DNA of 64,000 bases. It comes from Marinobacter salicampi. GTDB taxonomy: Bacteria > Pseudomonadota > Gammaproteobacteria > Pseudomonadales > Oleiphilaceae. Shown piece by piece: positions 34,344 to 42,993 of the stretch. The notes under the pieces are model-generated. The model was not told the DNA's origin. It saw only the letters and a list, made by a program, of their open reading frames with translations, and searched no databases. Each line of letters starts with the position of its first letter. Position 1 is the stretch's first letter. Both the position numbers and the translations under genes were made by a program. Where the stretch lies: NCBI RefSeq assembly GCF_011074795.1, contig NZ_JAAMPF010000016.1, positions 124,001 through 188,000 on the forward strand. Reading direction: 5' to 3'.

Positions 34344-35141
34344 ATGCGACACCTCGCGATCGGAGCATCACTGGTCATCACAACTGCGCTGCTGACTGGA
34401 TGGACAAGCGGGTATGGATCTTTGACAGGGTCGGAGGAGCAGGACCAGAAAGTCTCCCCTTCTCCAGCTGAGGACCATGCCGCCCAGAAGGGAGAGCATG
34501 TCGGTAGCCACGACCAAAAGATGCTGCTCAACCAGAAACTGAAGCTGGCGCAACAGCAACGCCAGTCGCTAGTGGCTGAGATAGAGGCATTGGTGCCGAA
34601 GGCTGAAGCTTTCCAGGCCACCGTCGAGAAAGATCAATCCATCGCGGTGTCCACGCCTGAGCTCGGCGTTCAGTTCACCAGTAAGAAATGGGTGGGCCAG
34701 GGTGCAGCAAAGCGGATGGACATTCGGATGCGGTTGGCCAACCGGGCGAAAGGAAGAACAATTCGCTCCGTTGTGCTTGAGGTAGACATATACCGCAAAG
34801 GTAGTGATGTGCCGGTTTCAAGCCCCACCCGGTGGATCGCCTCCTCAGTCTTTGGGTTTAGGCCATCAACGATTGTGGTGCGGTCCATTAAGCCCCTCAC
34901 CGACGATCCCTTCATCCACCCTGAACTTCAGGCATCGAACGCCCTTGATATTCACCTGGTCATACGCCCTGTTGAGATCCGCTACAATGGTGAGATGGTT
35001 TCGTTGCAAGTCGACAAACCCACGACACAGCTACGTGAGATCGAGGCCAGGCACGAGTCAGTGGGGGTGCAGATTGCAGAGCTGGAGAGTCGTTTGGCTA
35101 CTTTCGAAGTCGGAACTATCGGGAGAGGTAAGCAACCCTAA
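34344..35141 (+). CDS. Exported protein with a degenerate lipobox
   Basis: The product is 265 residues. The hydrophobic N-terminus ends TALLTGWTSG, exactly where a lipobox cysteine would stand; the codon is TGG (Trp), one base from Cys. A helical segment with KMLLNQKLKLAQQQRQSLVAEIEAL follows, then a beta-rich domain (about 105-230) and a closing helix. No family recognised. It may be a former lipoprotein now anchored by the uncleaved helix, or secreted. Confidence 0.6.
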   Translation: MRHLAIGASLVITTALLTGWTSGYGSLTGSEEQDQKVSPSPAEDHAAQKGEHVGSHDQKMLLNQKLKLAQQQRQSLVAEIEALVPKAEAFQATVEKDQSIAVSTPELGVQFTSKKWVGQGAAKRMDIRMRLANRAKGRTIRSVVLEVDIYRKGSDVPVSSPTRWIASSVFGFRPSTIVVRSIKPLTDDPFIHPELQASNALDIHLVIRPVEIRYNGEMVSLQVDKPTTQLREIEARHESVGVQIAELESRLATFEVGTIGRGKQP

Positions 35142-35363
35142 TCTCGAACCCAGCTTTGTATTGCTGAAGCATTGCGCGTGCTCCACCCCATTGCCCGCAG
35201 GGCTTCTTTACCCCGACTCCGCAGGAGCCCCCGTGCGACCCGCGAAGCAGCACCAAGCGGGAACCCGCTTGCCCGGCACGCGCATCTTTAAATTTGCTGC
35301 TATCGTTGGACCAGGAATGTTGCGAACCCGCCCCACTGGCCTGAGAGCACCAAAGGAAACGAG

Positions 35364-36482
35364 ATGCCTCTTAACTACTGGCAAAGCCCCCAAAACCCTG
35401 CATTGTCGCGCCTCTACGTAAGCGCAAAGGCCTTCAAGCAGTTGCCCGAGCTCGACGCAAAGGAAGTGAAGATCTGGATTGAGCCTTCAGCTTCCGCCAT
35501 GGCCGGCTGGGTATTGAAAGCTAAGGGTGACGTGTCTGCGCTGGGCAAGGGCTTAATGTTTAATAAACGGGTTATTGAGGCTCTGGGCATCAACGCTTCG
35601 TTGTCCTGGGGGGAACTGGTTCAGCAGTATGGCAACAAACCCAACAAGCCGGGTCGCAAACCCCGTGGATCGGGTGCAGGCCAAAGCACTGGTTCCCCAT
35701 TTGGAGCAAAGAGTGTTCTCGGTGATCAGCCCGGTGCCCGAGCCTACGAAGCGTTAAACCTCGATATCCCGTCTATCAAGATGGTGGGGCCCGTTACTAT
35801 TCAGGTCGATCACCGGGAGACGGAGGCGCTGGCGGACCTGTTGGCCTCACACCCCATGATCACCGTCGAATCAGTGTCCTTGGCTCTGGGGGATATCGAG
35901 GTCGTAGATGCCGAGGGCAACCGATTGCTCATCGAGCGCAAACGCTGTGACGCCAGTGCGACAAAAACCGACTTCGAGGTGAGCATTCAGGACGACGGGA
36001 GATTATTCGACCAGTCCGAACGTCTCAAGATGGCGGTGGGGGCCAGCGACCGTCAGGTAATCCCTATCATTCTCCTGGAGGGCGACGTCTACGGGCATTC
36101 CTCTACGATGCTCTGCCAGCAGATCGATGGTGCCATTTCATTCCTGGCAGTAATCCAGAGGGTATCCGTACTGCCGGTTTATAACCTCAACCACTCTGCC
36201 TACATGATCGCCAAATTGGCATCACACTTCGTTCACGGGCTCTTTACTCCGATTTCGCTTCACAAAACAAAGCCCACGGCGATCTGGGATCAGCAGCGGT
36301 ACGTGCTTGAGGCCCTGCCCGGCGTAAGCAGCAAGGTCGCCGAGATCCTTCTCGCGGAGTTTGGGTCCGTGCGTAAAGTCATGTCCGCCAGCCGGAAGGA
36401 GCTGTTGGCCGTGAAAGGCCTTGGCCAGAAGAAAGTGGATGGCCTTCTTGAGGTGCTTGATGGCGTGTCAGGGGAGTTCTGA
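35364..36482 (+). CDS. ERCC4/XPF-type nuclease with helix-hairpin-helix
   Basis: The product is 372 residues. Residues 1-90 are an unrecognised domain, and 92-115 a Gly/Pro/Lys-rich linker. An ERCC4 nuclease domain then follows with IQVDHRETEAL, LGDIEV, and LLIERKRCDAS...DFEVSIQDDGRLFDQSERL, that is, the V-D-x-R-E, G-D and E-R-K-x-D-F metal-binding signature. The last 70 residues carry two HhH motifs (LEALPGVSSKVAEILLAEFG; LLAVKGLGQKKVDGLLEVL). This is the XPF/Mus81 architecture for cutting branched DNA. Bacterial plasmid/phage versions exist but are poorly characterised. A role in recombination or transfer-intermediate processing is inferred. Confidence 0.8.
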   Translation: MPLNYWQSPQNPALSRLYVSAKAFKQLPELDAKEVKIWIEPSASAMAGWVLKAKGDVSALGKGLMFNKRVIEALGINASLSWGELVQQYGNKPNKPGRKPRGSGAGQSTGSPFGAKSVLGDQPGARAYEALNLDIPSIKMVGPVTIQVDHRETEALADLLASHPMITVESVSLALGDIEVVDAEGNRLLIERKRCDASATKTDFEVSIQDDGRLFDQSERLKMAVGASDRQVIPIILLEGDVYGHSSTMLCQQIDGAISFLAVIQRVSVLPVYNLNHSAYMIAKLASHFVHGLFTPISLHKTKPTAIWDQQRYVLEALPGVSSKVAEILLAEFGSVRKVMSASRKELLAVKGLGQKKVDGLLEVLDGVSGEF

Positions 36483-36705
36483 CCTGACAGTGAGCCCGTG
36501 CGATTTCCTTCATGAACACAACTCCGGAACCAGGCCAATACACCAGAGCTTCGCCCCGCCGAAACAGCACGCTCTCTTCGACCGAGAGCCTGCGATATTT
36601 CACTTCCTCTTTGCAACGACCCGCGCCCGAAAATCATAAACTTCTACCCAAGAAGTTTATTCCCACGCACATGGTCGATAGAGCAACAAGAGGATCTGAA
36701 CAATC

Positions 36706-37524
36706 ATGACCCACGCAAAAGACGTCTGCCAAACCCTCGAAGAACACCTTAAAAAACACCCTCCATTTGTATTCAATCATGCCCTTGGCATCGATATGGA
36801 GTTGGAGGTCAGCAACAAACTACATACGAGTTGGACTTCTATTCCAGGCACGAAACCGTGTGGCTCCCTATACCCAGACCCGTCCAGCACGATCAACCAC
36901 TCAAAACGTGCTATCAGTCATTTTGCGAAAGCCAGGCAGAGCGTTGCGGTTGTCAGCAAAAATGCCCTCGACAGCAATACGGTTGAGCAATATCTGGCAG
37001 CGGCTGACCGAGAAGCCTCTAGAACGCATTCGTCATACGACGAAGCACTGATTTCCGCCGCTTCCATCATTAATTTTCTCGTGGATAGCACCCTTCCTTC
37101 CTCCGAAGCACCGATAGGTGTGATAGCAGCCAACATGTCAGAGCCGTATTTTGGCTACTTCGGTCACAAGCGCCAGGTCACATTTTGCGTTGAACTGAAT
37201 CTTGTCCATATCAGGCAGGAGGTTCGTGGTAAGGGCTTGGGGCCGCTACTGGCTGGAACGGTGGGTTTTGACCTCGGCGAAGCTCTTTCGCCTTGGCTCC
37301 GACGTAATTGGGAATCCCTGGATGAACTGGTCATTGACATCAACTACGAGAGCCAGAGCAACGGCGGCTCTCAATGCGCTCAAGCGATCGCTGATGCAAT
37401 CAGGTTCTTTGTTGATCCAGACATGCTCGCCCTGGACATCGAATTAGATTTAGATGACACCGGGATAACGGGTAAGAAAATCAAAGTTCCCAAAATCGAA
37501 ATCTTTTGTCACAACGAGTATTGA
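36706..37524 (+). CDS. GNAT-like putative acetyltransferase
   Basis: The product is 272 residues. The best clue is LNLVHIRQEVRGKGLGPLLAGTVG near residue 165-188, which matches the acetyl-CoA pyrophosphate loop of GNAT enzymes (V-x-x-x-x-R-G-K/Q-G-L-G). The N-terminal half is unrelated and the C-terminal 60 residues are acidic. Codon use looks slightly more AT-rich than its neighbours. The 36483-36705 gap before it contains nothing I can name. Confidence 0.55.
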   Translation: MTHAKDVCQTLEEHLKKHPPFVFNHALGIDMELEVSNKLHTSWTSIPGTKPCGSLYPDPSSTINHSKRAISHFAKARQSVAVVSKNALDSNTVEQYLAAADREASRTHSSYDEALISAASIINFLVDSTLPSSEAPIGVIAANMSEPYFGYFGHKRQVTFCVELNLVHIRQEVRGKGLGPLLAGTVGFDLGEALSPWLRRNWESLDELVIDINYESQSNGGSQCAQAIADAIRFFVDPDMLALDIELDLDDTGITGKKIKVPKIEIFCHNEY

Positions 37525-37536
37525 TAGGCTACGCAC

Positions 37537-37569
37537 AACATCCTCACGGGTCAGATCAGTGAGGATGTT
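37537..37569 (+). terminator. Hairpin after the GNAT-like gene
   Basis: AACATCCTCAC (37537-37547) and GTGAGGATGTT (37559-37569) form a perfect 11-bp stem 13 bases after the stop codon. No T-run follows, so its terminator role is uncertain. The rest of the 37525-37856 gap holds the promoter-like motif at 37764 and no gene. Confidence 0.5.
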
Positions 37570-37763
37570 AGCGTTAGGTTCTTCTCTGGCTAAATGAACC
37601 GTAAAGGAATCCCTTCTCAGCTCCTCACCGTGCAGACCGCAGCTTTGTCAGTTCACGACATTCATAGTTTTGACAGGCAGCACTCATAGCAGGGACTGGG
37701 ACCAGGATCATGACAGCGACCGCAAAGACTCCAGGTCCCGCCCTTTTCGACGGGGAGCGGCAC

Positions 37764-37788
37764 TTGCGCTTTGAGATTCCGCGATAAG
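37764..37788 (+). promoter_or_regulatory. Recurrent promoter-like motif
   Basis: TTGCGCTTT, 8 bases (GAGATTCC), then GCGATAAG. It ends 68 bases before the ATG at 37857. Confidence 0.65.
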
Positions 37789-37856
37789 GTTTAAGTGAAC
37801 GGGTCAAAAAAGCCCGCCCACCTTTGACTGGTAACAACGCCTCGGGAGTACAGTAG

Positions 37857-38558
37857 ATGTCCAAGCAAATTCGCCCTTCAGAATTGGCAGAAATAGTAAC
37901 CGGGCTGCTGGTGCGTCCGGACCTGCTTGGCGAGCTGGACGGCTCTTCACAAGTCCATGAGGAGTTCATTGAGGCCATCGGGCAAGTAGTCGCCGATTTC
38001 TGTGGCGGGAGCGTTCATTGTGTTCGCCCGGCTGATCTACCGTTGGACCACACCCCGGACTTTGTGGAGACGGCGTACCTGAGCATCCTGCCTAACTCGT
38101 CTCTGCCCTCTCTGGAAAACTGTGTCTGGGCCCCATACGACCCGGAAGGGTGGGAAGGCTATACCAATGCTGATTTCGACCTGGGTGACGGCACTGCGCA
38201 AAGCGCCGATGACATAAATCTGCTTCGCGAACGGCTGCAAGGACTGCTGACCGAGGCAGTCGGCGCTCAGCAAGCCCAAAGGGAACGTGAACAAGAGGCG
38301 GTGGCGGATGAGGCCATGAGCCCGACCGAAAAACACGCGATCGACACTTATGAGACGGCCTGCAAGTACCTAAGCGCACTCGCGGCAGCAAACCTCTTGT
38401 TCCACTTCGAGGATGACCCGGCTGACTGTCTGAGCGCCCACAACCTGACCAACGAGCAGATCGAGGCGATTTCCCACAACGTGGCTCAACTGTTCGCCAT
38501 TGACTGGACGCAGGGCGGCTATGAGTGCCCGTTCGATTACATCACCGAGAATCACTGA
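37857..38558 (+). CDS. Unrecognised acidic protein
   Basis: The product is 233 residues, strongly acidic, with no recognised domain. The second half has a helical AVADEAMSPTEKHAIDTYETACKYL and ends WTQGGYECPFDYITENH. It is controlled by the motif at 37764-37788 and heads a group of short genes. Confidence 0.55.
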   Translation: MSKQIRPSELAEIVTGLLVRPDLLGELDGSSQVHEEFIEAIGQVVADFCGGSVHCVRPADLPLDHTPDFVETAYLSILPNSSLPSLENCVWAPYDPEGWEGYTNADFDLGDGTAQSADDINLLRERLQGLLTEAVGAQQAQREREQEAVADEAMSPTEKHAIDTYETACKYLSALAAANLLFHFEDDPADCLSAHNLTNEQIEAISHNVAQLFAIDWTQGGYECPFDYITENH

Positions 38559-38588
38559 ACACCGGTAAGGCCTGACACGGGAATAGAT

Positions 38589-38815
38589 ATGCACACACAA
38601 ACCGCAATAGATGCCCACGGCCAGATGGTCGAGATCGACAACCCGGTGATCCTCGTCAATAAGGTCGCCGGCCTTCCGGCTGGGCCTCGTTGATCGTGCG
38701 TGACATCGGGCTGGCGGGCAGAGAGCAGGACCGGGTGGAGCTGATCTGTGAGGACACTCGCAATGGCGCTCTTATCACTGTTCTCCCCTCCTATATCGAA
38801 CTGACCTACTGCTAA
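38589..38815 (+). pseudogene. Small gene interrupted by a one-base frameshift
   Basis: ATG 38589 starts MHTQTAIDAHGQMVEID and meets TGA after PAGPR (stop around 38690). The next frame continues smoothly as ASLIVRDIGLAGREQDRVEL to TAA at 38813-38815. One extra G in the GGG at 38682-38684 would join the two parts into a protein of about 75 residues. This is either a true lesion, a sequencing error at a G run, or programmed frameshifting. Confidence 0.6.
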
Positions 38816-38827
38816 ACGGAAGCTGGT

Positions 38828-39151
38828 ATGAGCCGCACAACCCAACGTGAACTGAAAGCCCTGCTCCGGCAGGCCCGTATTGCCCTTGGCGTCCATGCCA
38901 ATCGGAAAGTCTGGCTAAAGCTGGGGCCACTCACTGACGCTCTGGCGCAACGGCTGGGGCCCAAGGCCTGCGCCGTGATGATCAGTCCATACCGGGACGG
39001 CTGCTGGCTGATCTACTGGATTGGTGAGGATTGCCGTGAGAACACGAGGCGCATTGAGGCGGATGATCTGGCATTATCTGCCGATCAGTTCGTAGGAAAA
39101 TACCTTGGAGCCGCCGACAGTGACACCGCAGACCATGAGTTGAGCGCATGA
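38828..39151 (+). CDS. Unrecognised small protein
   Basis: The product is 107 residues, beginning 12 bases after the frameshifted gene. Basic helical N-terminus (QRELKALLRQARIALGVHANRK), acidic end. No domain recognised. Confidence 0.55.
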   Translation: MSRTTQRELKALLRQARIALGVHANRKVWLKLGPLTDALAQRLGPKACAVMISPYRDGCWLIYWIGEDCRENTRRIEADDLALSADQFVGKYLGAADSDTADHELSA

Positions 39152-39243
39152 GCCATGGCCTTGAACCACACTGAATCACGTCCGCCGAGTAAGCGTCACC
39201 AGCTCTGAACATGTCGACCAGCAGGGACAACCGGATCGCAACT

Positions 39244-39702
39244 ATGAAAACAGAACTGACAGAAGCCGAAGAGCAGTGGATTGACGAATGGCTGACCCTG
39301 ATCAACAAAATGCCCCAACCACTTATGCTGATGATCGATGCGGAGTCGGCAGACGGTTCTGTAGGTGTGTACCTGCCTCCCGGCGATGCGAATCGAAAGG
39401 CCGCTCACACCCGCTGGATAAACCGTATAAACGGGCATCTTGGCCAGTTTCCAGAGGGTGACGGCTGGCTGCTTTCAAACGTGGACGGCTGGCATTTCGG
39501 TAAAGGAAATCCCACGGTCGTCAGTTCACCCTCCTACGGCGTTAATGGCGCATGTTCCAGCCACTCCGACGATTACGAAGACCATTATTGCCAGAGCGTG
39601 ATGATCCCCTATGGCCAGGTGCCACAGGGATATGAGTGGTTGAGCGATCTGGACTCCAATCTGGGTTCCCGAGACACCAAACTCATCATCAGCGGTACAT
39701 AG
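39244..39702 (+). CDS. Unrecognised protein, possible paralogue of the 32541 product
   Basis: From ATG 39244 the product is 152 residues; another start at 39211 adds 11. It opens MKTELTEAEEQWIDEWLTLINKMP, similar in pattern to the 32541 product, and has a cysteine/histidine cluster (CSSHSDDYEDHYC). No function assigned. Confidence 0.55.
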   Translation: MKTELTEAEEQWIDEWLTLINKMPQPLMLMIDAESADGSVGVYLPPGDANRKAAHTRWINRINGHLGQFPEGDGWLLSNVDGWHFGKGNPTVVSSPSYGVNGACSSHSDDYEDHYCQSVMIPYGQVPQGYEWLSDLDSNLGSRDTKLIISGT

Positions 39703-39779
39703 TCGGAAATGGGAACGCTATTTAGGCCTTTCCCCGTTTACGGCTAGTCATGTTCTTGAATAGCAGCACTAGTAACCCG

Positions 39780-39836
39780 GTCCCTGTTCCCTGTCCCCTG
39801 TTCCCTGTTCCCTGTCTCCTGTCCCCTGTCCCCAGC
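39780..39836. repeat. Tandem heptanucleotide tract
   Basis: Eight or so consecutive 7-bp units of the form YCCCTGT (TCCCTGT, CCCCTGT, one CTCCTGT) lie in the 255-base gap between genes. The tract is 30-90 bases upstream of a recurrent promoter motif. Such short tandem units can vary in copy number by slippage. Confidence 0.85.
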
Positions 39837-39865
39837 TCCGCCAGACGCCCCGCAAAGAGGGCGAG

Positions 39866-39890
39866 TTGCATTTTCGGTTCCCGCGATAGT
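39866..39890 (+). promoter_or_regulatory. Recurrent promoter-like motif
   Basis: TTGCATTTT, 8 bases (CGGTTCCC), then GCGATAGT; 67 bases before the ATG at 39958. Confidence 0.65.
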
Positions 39891-39957
39891 CTGGAAGTTG
39901 TCAGGGCCACCCGGCCCCAAAGAAGACGACTGACTCAACCAGGCGGGAGCTACCAAC

Positions 39958-40365
39958 ATGCCAAAGACCAAACAGAACGATCCGTTACTCACAAACGATG
40001 GCATCGCCATCGACCACCGGGGCCGGTACTTCTGTAACCACCCAACAAAGCCGAGCGAGAAGGAATGGCTGGTCGTCGAGAAACTGCCTGCTCCTGTGAA
40101 CGGCCAGCACCCCGCCGACGGCCTGATCATCTGCCGAAACGAACGTATGGTGTGCCGTCATGTCACCCCGTCGACATTGTTTGCCAACCCGAAGGGCGTC
40201 GCAGGGGAACTGTGGGCAGAGCTTGGGAATGTCCCGGTAACCCAGGACGGCGAACTGGAAGAGGCGTTCCTGCACTTTCCCAAAGGCACGGACAGGGAAG
40301 ACGTCTGGCAGTGGTTCGAGACCACGTTCGATATTTCAGTGGCAACGCTGTGGGCCGCTGCCTGA
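39958..40365 (+). CDS. Unrecognised protein
   Basis: The product is 135 residues. It contains GIAIDHRGRYFCNHPTKPSEKEW and a Trp-rich end (EDVWQWFETTFDISVATLW). No family recognised. Its own motif upstream and another just downstream suggest a single-gene unit. Confidence 0.55.
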   Translation: MPKTKQNDPLLTNDGIAIDHRGRYFCNHPTKPSEKEWLVVEKLPAPVNGQHPADGLIICRNERMVCRHVTPSTLFANPKGVAGELWAELGNVPVTQDGELEEAFLHFPKGTDREDVWQWFETTFDISVATLWAAA

Positions 40366-40382
40366 TCCCCTGAAAGACAGGG

Positions 40383-40407
40383 TTGCGTTTTCAGAACCTG
40401 CGGTAGA
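40383..40407 (+). promoter_or_regulatory. Recurrent promoter-like motif plus downstream element
   Basis: TTGCGTTTT, 8 bases (CAGAACCT), then GCGGTAGA; 63 bases before the ATG at 40471. A second element, ACGCCGCTAAACGCAGACGT at 40421-40440, also occurs at 49239-49258 and in diverged form at 59483-59503. Confidence 0.65.
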
Positions 40408-40470
40408 TTGGTTTATGAAAACGCCGCTAAACGCAGACGTTAAACCAAGACGATCAACGGGTGAGAATCC

Positions 40471-40902
40471 ATGCCTAAAGTAACCATCATTAACCGCTCG
40501 ACATTGACCAAAACCATACGCCCGGCTCTTGATGCCAAGCTGGCTGAACTCTCCGAGGAGCTCGGCATTCAGATTACCTCGGGCAGAGGCACCTACGGTG
40601 ATACCACCGGCAGCTTCAAGGTAGAACTGGCCACCATTACTGAAGATGGTCAGGTTATGACACCCGAGCGCGAGGCGTTCCTTCGATTTCACGAACTGTA
40701 CGACCTTCCTAAAGAAGCGCTGGATGCCGTGGTTGAGATTGGCGGACATAAAGTGAAAATCGCCGGCATCAAAACCAAGGCACACAAGAACAATGTCGTG
40801 CTCGACAGCACTGATGGTTCCGATCGCCAGATGGTGGCACCGGCCAGCACCGTTAAAGCCGTGTACAGGTTGCAGCACGTCCACTCTGAAAAGGCCGGAT
40901 AA
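40471..40902 (+). CDS. Unrecognised protein
   Basis: The product is 143 residues. An N-terminal helix (TLTKTIRPALDAKLAELSEELGIQI) is followed by a beta-rich section with GTYGDTTGSFKVELATI and VEIGGHKVKIAGIKTKAHKNNVVL. The layout is reminiscent of small phage structural or nucleic-acid-binding proteins, but I cannot name a family. Confidence 0.55.
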   Translation: MPKVTIINRSTLTKTIRPALDAKLAELSEELGIQITSGRGTYGDTTGSFKVELATITEDGQVMTPEREAFLRFHELYDLPKEALDAVVEIGGHKVKIAGIKTKAHKNNVVLDSTDGSDRQMVAPASTVKAVYRLQHVHSEKAG

Positions 40903-40931
40903 CCCGGCCCTACCCAGCTCAAGGAGCATTT

Positions 40932-41204
40932 ATGGCTCAGGTGATGCTGATTGAAATCGTCGGATTCAGTGAAGACATTGGGTGCTTCGTGAATGGCACA
41001 GAAATCCTGACTGCTGATCCCGATCTGGGGGAAAGCCGGTATCAGGTGATCAGTGTTGCACAACAACTGAGCGTGGCGCTGGACGTGGAGGTTCAGCGCG
41101 AACGCTATGCCCCAAAAGACGCTTGCTGGGAATGGGACGACGTAACAGCCGATCTGATCACACGCGGGCGCATGACCATCAAGGCCGCTAGAGCCGACGG
41201 GTAA
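40932..41204 (+). CDS. Small protein, first of a paralogous pair
   Basis: The product is 90 residues and follows the previous gene by 29 bases with AAGGAG upstream. Its whole length aligns with the first 90 residues of the next product: VMLIEIVGFSEDIGCFVNGTEILTAD against VTLIEITGHDDGMALFVNGSQTITAD. It represents the isolated N-terminal domain. Function unknown. Confidence 0.65.
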   Translation: MAQVMLIEIVGFSEDIGCFVNGTEILTADPDLGESRYQVISVAQQLSVALDVEVQRERYAPKDACWEWDDVTADLITRGRMTIKAARADG

Positions 41205-41235
41205 GTGACAGTAGTATATAACGGAGATTGAGCGC

Positions 41236-42048
41236 ATGAAAAATCAGGTAACACTGATTGAAATTACCGGACATGATGATGGGATGGCTCTGTTTGTGAA
41301 CGGCTCCCAGACCATCACAGCGGATACCAGAGCCGGTTTTTCAATGGCACAGACGCGGCTGGCCGCACAAGCGCTGGCGGAATCGCTGCAAGTGACCTTG
41401 CAAACCCTTAGATTCCCCATCACGGAATACGGTCAGACGTGGTCCTGGGTTGAGATTCAGGCGAACCTGATCCACTCGAAGGCTATGGTGCCGCCCGCTT
41501 CCGGCCACTTCATGAAGGGCTTTTATCGTTGCGAGCGTTGCTACACCCAGTGGCATCGTGTTGATGATACAAACGAAGCCCAGACGTGTAATAACTGCGG
41601 AAAGGACGACGTTGAGCCCTTTTGCAGTGCCGATCCTGATACCTCCGGCGACGATCCGATGGTCATCAAAGCGCTGGCGGACCATGAGCGTCGGTATCCG
41701 TCCCCTCTGGAAACGGGCAGCTACGAGGTGTATGTCACCCGGTCTGCAGCGCAGCAGGCCTGTATCCAGATTCAGAACGCCGCTGGCCCGGCCACTGCGC
41801 AGTTAGCGGCTCTCGACCAGGCCCCTGATATCGATTTTCAGCGTGAATCGGTTTCCGACTATGAAGCGAACGGCTGGGTTGGCCAGGGTTTGCTGTCGAA
41901 GGGCCTCACGGTCTGGTGGGAAGACCCGGATGAAAGCGCCGGCTCCTGCGAGGCTGAGGTTGTGGATGTAGGCGACGATGAGATCTGCCTAGGCAGGCCC
42001 GGAACTGGCACATTTTGGGTGCCCGCCAGAGAAGTAAAACGTCTATAG
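41236..42048 (+). CDS. Protein with duplicated N-terminal domain, zinc ribbon and C-terminal domain
   Basis: The product is 270 residues. Residues 1-90 are the domain shared with the upstream gene. Residues 95-130 form a zinc ribbon (YRCERCYTQWH, then CNNCGKDD). The last 70 residues carry a small beta domain (VWWEDPDE...CEAEVVDVGDDEICL). The tandem arrangement implies duplication followed by domain gain or loss. No family recognised. Confidence 0.6.
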   Translation: MKNQVTLIEITGHDDGMALFVNGSQTITADTRAGFSMAQTRLAAQALAESLQVTLQTLRFPITEYGQTWSWVEIQANLIHSKAMVPPASGHFMKGFYRCERCYTQWHRVDDTNEAQTCNNCGKDDVEPFCSADPDTSGDDPMVIKALADHERRYPSPLETGSYEVYVTRSAAQQACIQIQNAAGPATAQLAALDQAPDIDFQRESVSDYEANGWVGQGLLSKGLTVWWEDPDESAGSCEAEVVDVGDDEICLGRPGTGTFWVPAREVKRL

Positions 42049-42369
42049 CGCAAGGGGCCGACCGTGCAGGACCAGGTTCGGCCCACTGGTCCCTCCCCTC
42101 TTAATCCCCCCATTAATCTGTCGGTCCAGCCATGAGCGCGGCATCACGCCGCCGCAAGTGTCACAGCAGCCCCGGCCCTGTGGATCGCGGCAGTCATGAG
42201 CACCGTAATAGTCGGCCTCGGGCATGACAAAGGAATCCGCCAGCTCGATTCCAGGATGCTCTCTGCGAAATTGTTCGATCGCTACGTTCCGGGCGTTTTC
42301 CATGGGCCCCGGCAGATCGAAATAGTTGATAGATTCGTCATTCTGCGTCTGTATGGTTACAACAAACAT
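42043..42369 (-). CDS. Unrecognised small cysteine-containing protein
   Basis: The product is 108 residues with a strong GAGGAG site before ATG 42369. Features: an N-terminal VTIQTQNDESINYFDLPGP and a Cys cluster CRDPQGRGCCDTCGG near residue 60-75, perhaps metal-binding. It overlaps the convergent gene by six bases. Confidence 0.55.
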   Translation of the reverse strand: MFVVTIQTQNDESINYFDLPGPMENARNVAIEQFRREHPGIELADSFVMPEADYYGAHDCRDPQGRGCCDTCGGVMPRSWLDRQINGGIKRGGTSGPNLVLHGRPLAL

Positions 42370-42524
42370 GGGGGGCTCCTCTGGCGATGCTGATGCCTGA
42401 AAGCATGGTCTGGAGCACCTGGTGAATCAACACTGTACATTCAGCCAATGCGTCCAGTTTTTGGACGGTAACCGGCGACTCCTCTCAGATCCGCCAGCGC
42501 TTCGGAAAGGGGACACCCCCGGCA

Positions 42525-42540
42525 TGTGTAAATGTACACA
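42525..42540. promoter_or_regulatory. Operator candidate of the Xre/RES pair
   Basis: TGTGTA-AATG-TACACA is a perfect inverted repeat 45 bases before the antitoxin start; a further TACACA-like half lies at about 42560. Antitoxins of this type usually repress their own operon. Confidence 0.55.
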
Positions 42541-42585
42541 CATTCTGCTAATATGATCGCATACACATATTGGGAATGAGTCGCT

Positions 42586-42993
42586 ATGGCTAACCTCCGC
42601 GAAAAACAGCCAGCCGCTGCCGATGCAGAAGAGTTACGGGGCCACGTCGCCCTGAAAGGCTTCTTTAACATTTGCCGTGAGTGGGACTGCACCCAAGAAG
42701 AGATGATGCAAATGCTTGGCGGCGTCTCGAGAAGCACCCTGTACAAGTACCAGAAGCTGCCCTATATCAAGCTCTCACGGGATCTGCTTGAGCGAATCAG
42801 CTATGTGCTCGGTATCTACAAGTCTCTGCGGCTGATGTACCCCACGGCAGAGCGAGCTAATCGCCGGGTTCGTCTGCCTACAACAGAACTGCCGTTCACC
42901 GGCACCTCAGCGATGGATTACATGACTCGGGGTTCCATGCGGCACCTGATGCAGACCAGACGCTACTTTGACGCCAAGCGGGGCTGGGCATGA
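42586..42993 (+). CDS. Xre/MbcA/ParS-family antitoxin
   Basis: The product is 135 residues with the Xre-type helix-turn-helix near residues 35-65 (TQEEMMQMLGGVSRSTLYKYQ) and the C-terminal segment (SAMDYMTRGSMRHLMQTRRYFDAKRGW) that inserts into the RES toxin active site. It overlaps the toxin by four bases (ATGA). Type II antitoxin; neutralises the toxin and represses the operon. Confidence 0.85.
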   Translation: MANLREKQPAAADAEELRGHVALKGFFNICREWDCTQEEMMQMLGGVSRSTLYKYQKLPYIKLSRDLLERISYVLGIYKSLRLMYPTAERANRRVRLPTTELPFTGTSAMDYMTRGSMRHLMQTRRYFDAKRGWA

